A stretch of DNA of 47,252 nucleotides, taken from Thermoanaerobaculia bacterium. GTDB taxonomy: Bacteria; Acidobacteriota; Thermoanaerobaculia; Gp7-AA8. The DNA is taken from the NCBI GenBank assembly GCA_017883205.1, contig JADGNZ010000045.1, positions 1-47,252 of the forward strand, given 5' to 3'. The position numbers were made by a program, and so were the translations under genes. The stretch's first letter is position 1. Each line of letters opens with the position of its first letter. Positions 47,132 through 47,252 of the stretch are shown piece by piece. The notes below the pieces were generated by a model that saw nothing but the letters and a program-made list of their open reading frames with translations, made no database searches and was not told where the DNA came from.

Positions 47132-47252
47132 TTACTGCGTCTGCACGCCGTCGGGGTACACAATGAAGCCACCCTGGGAGTAGATGATGTCGCAGTCGAA
47201 GTTCGTCGTGGGGCCGCCCGCGAAGGATGTCCCAGAGCTATTCGACACCACG
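47132..47252 (-). CDS. 3' end of a minus-strand gene (partial), possibly pilin-like
   Basis: The last 39 codons of a gene that begins outside the window end in a TAA at 47132-47134, 25 bp before the terminator stem. The inferred C-terminus reads GTSFAGGPTTNFDCDIIY followed by GGFIVYPDGVQTQ. A single Cys, aromatic-rich strands and the position beside pilT would suit a type IV pilin-like or other surface protein, but the fragment is too short to identify. Confidence 0.55.
   Translation of the reverse strand, partial: VVSNSSGTSFAGGPTTNFDCDIIYSQGGFIVYPDGVQTQ

Overview
The window is high-GC DNA from a free-living, Gram-negative-type bacterium. I favour an Acidobacteriota-like soil or sediment lineage. 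The reasons are the type IV pilus retraction ATPase beside MltG and RuvX, a kinase-like protein fused to a TonB-type C-terminus, the 'GAFG-QW' secreted proteins, and the great density of short palindromic repeats between genes. This placement is inference, since no rRNA or other marker here settles it.

Layout. 1-852: a 43-bp tandem array and a hairpin element, then tRNA-Gln (853-927). 928-6514: GNAT-type acyltransferase, RNase Z-like MBL hydrolase, PBP4-type DD-carboxypeptidase, a 535-bp nested inverted-repeat element, a TPR protein and a secreted protein. 6679-10925: guaB flanked by two paralogous secreted-protein genes (the second frameshifted), a small unknown gene, and a UPF0175/MntA/HepT toxin-antitoxin cassette. 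11030-18566: PLP decarboxylase, trmJ, a response regulator, bfd-bfr (iron storage), ligA and a polytopic glycosyltransferase-like protein. 18575-23441 (minus strand): two DppB/DppC-type permeases and a TldD/TldE-like pair. 23635-27778: a Cys-rich secreted protein, a broken S24/LexA-like gene, parC and lspA. 27917-29149: an IS110-family transposase. 29442-34092: coaA, a secreted amidohydrolase with a lipoprotein and small genes, and DUF3052. 34261-37067: a 21-bp tandem array split cleanly by a complete IS21-family element with a 5-bp target duplication. 37179-41705: topoisomerase IB and two tandem paralogous membrane glycosyltransferase-like genes, the second truncated by a repeat. 41829-47252: pseudokinase-TonB hybrid, mltG, ruvX, pilT, a zinc-ribbon protein and the 3' end of a minus-strand gene.

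Most genes are housekeeping: purine synthesis, DNA ligation and decatenation, CoA synthesis, lipoprotein maturation, peptidoglycan turnover, tRNA modification and iron storage. What sets the window apart is its repeat ecology. At least six families of short palindromic or inverted-pair elements fill intergenic gaps. Several have entered coding sequence: in frame inside the decarboxylase and one glycosyltransferase-like gene, as the N-terminus of TrmJ and the C-terminus of topoisomerase IB, and as the truncation point of a duplicated membrane protein. The two tandem arrays (43 bp and 21 bp) share alternating purine-pyrimidine palindromic cores spaced at about four and two helical turns. The best candidates for something new are these phased arrays, the three-gene UPF0175-MntA-HepT cassette, the pseudokinase-TonB protein and the Cys-rich secreted protein.
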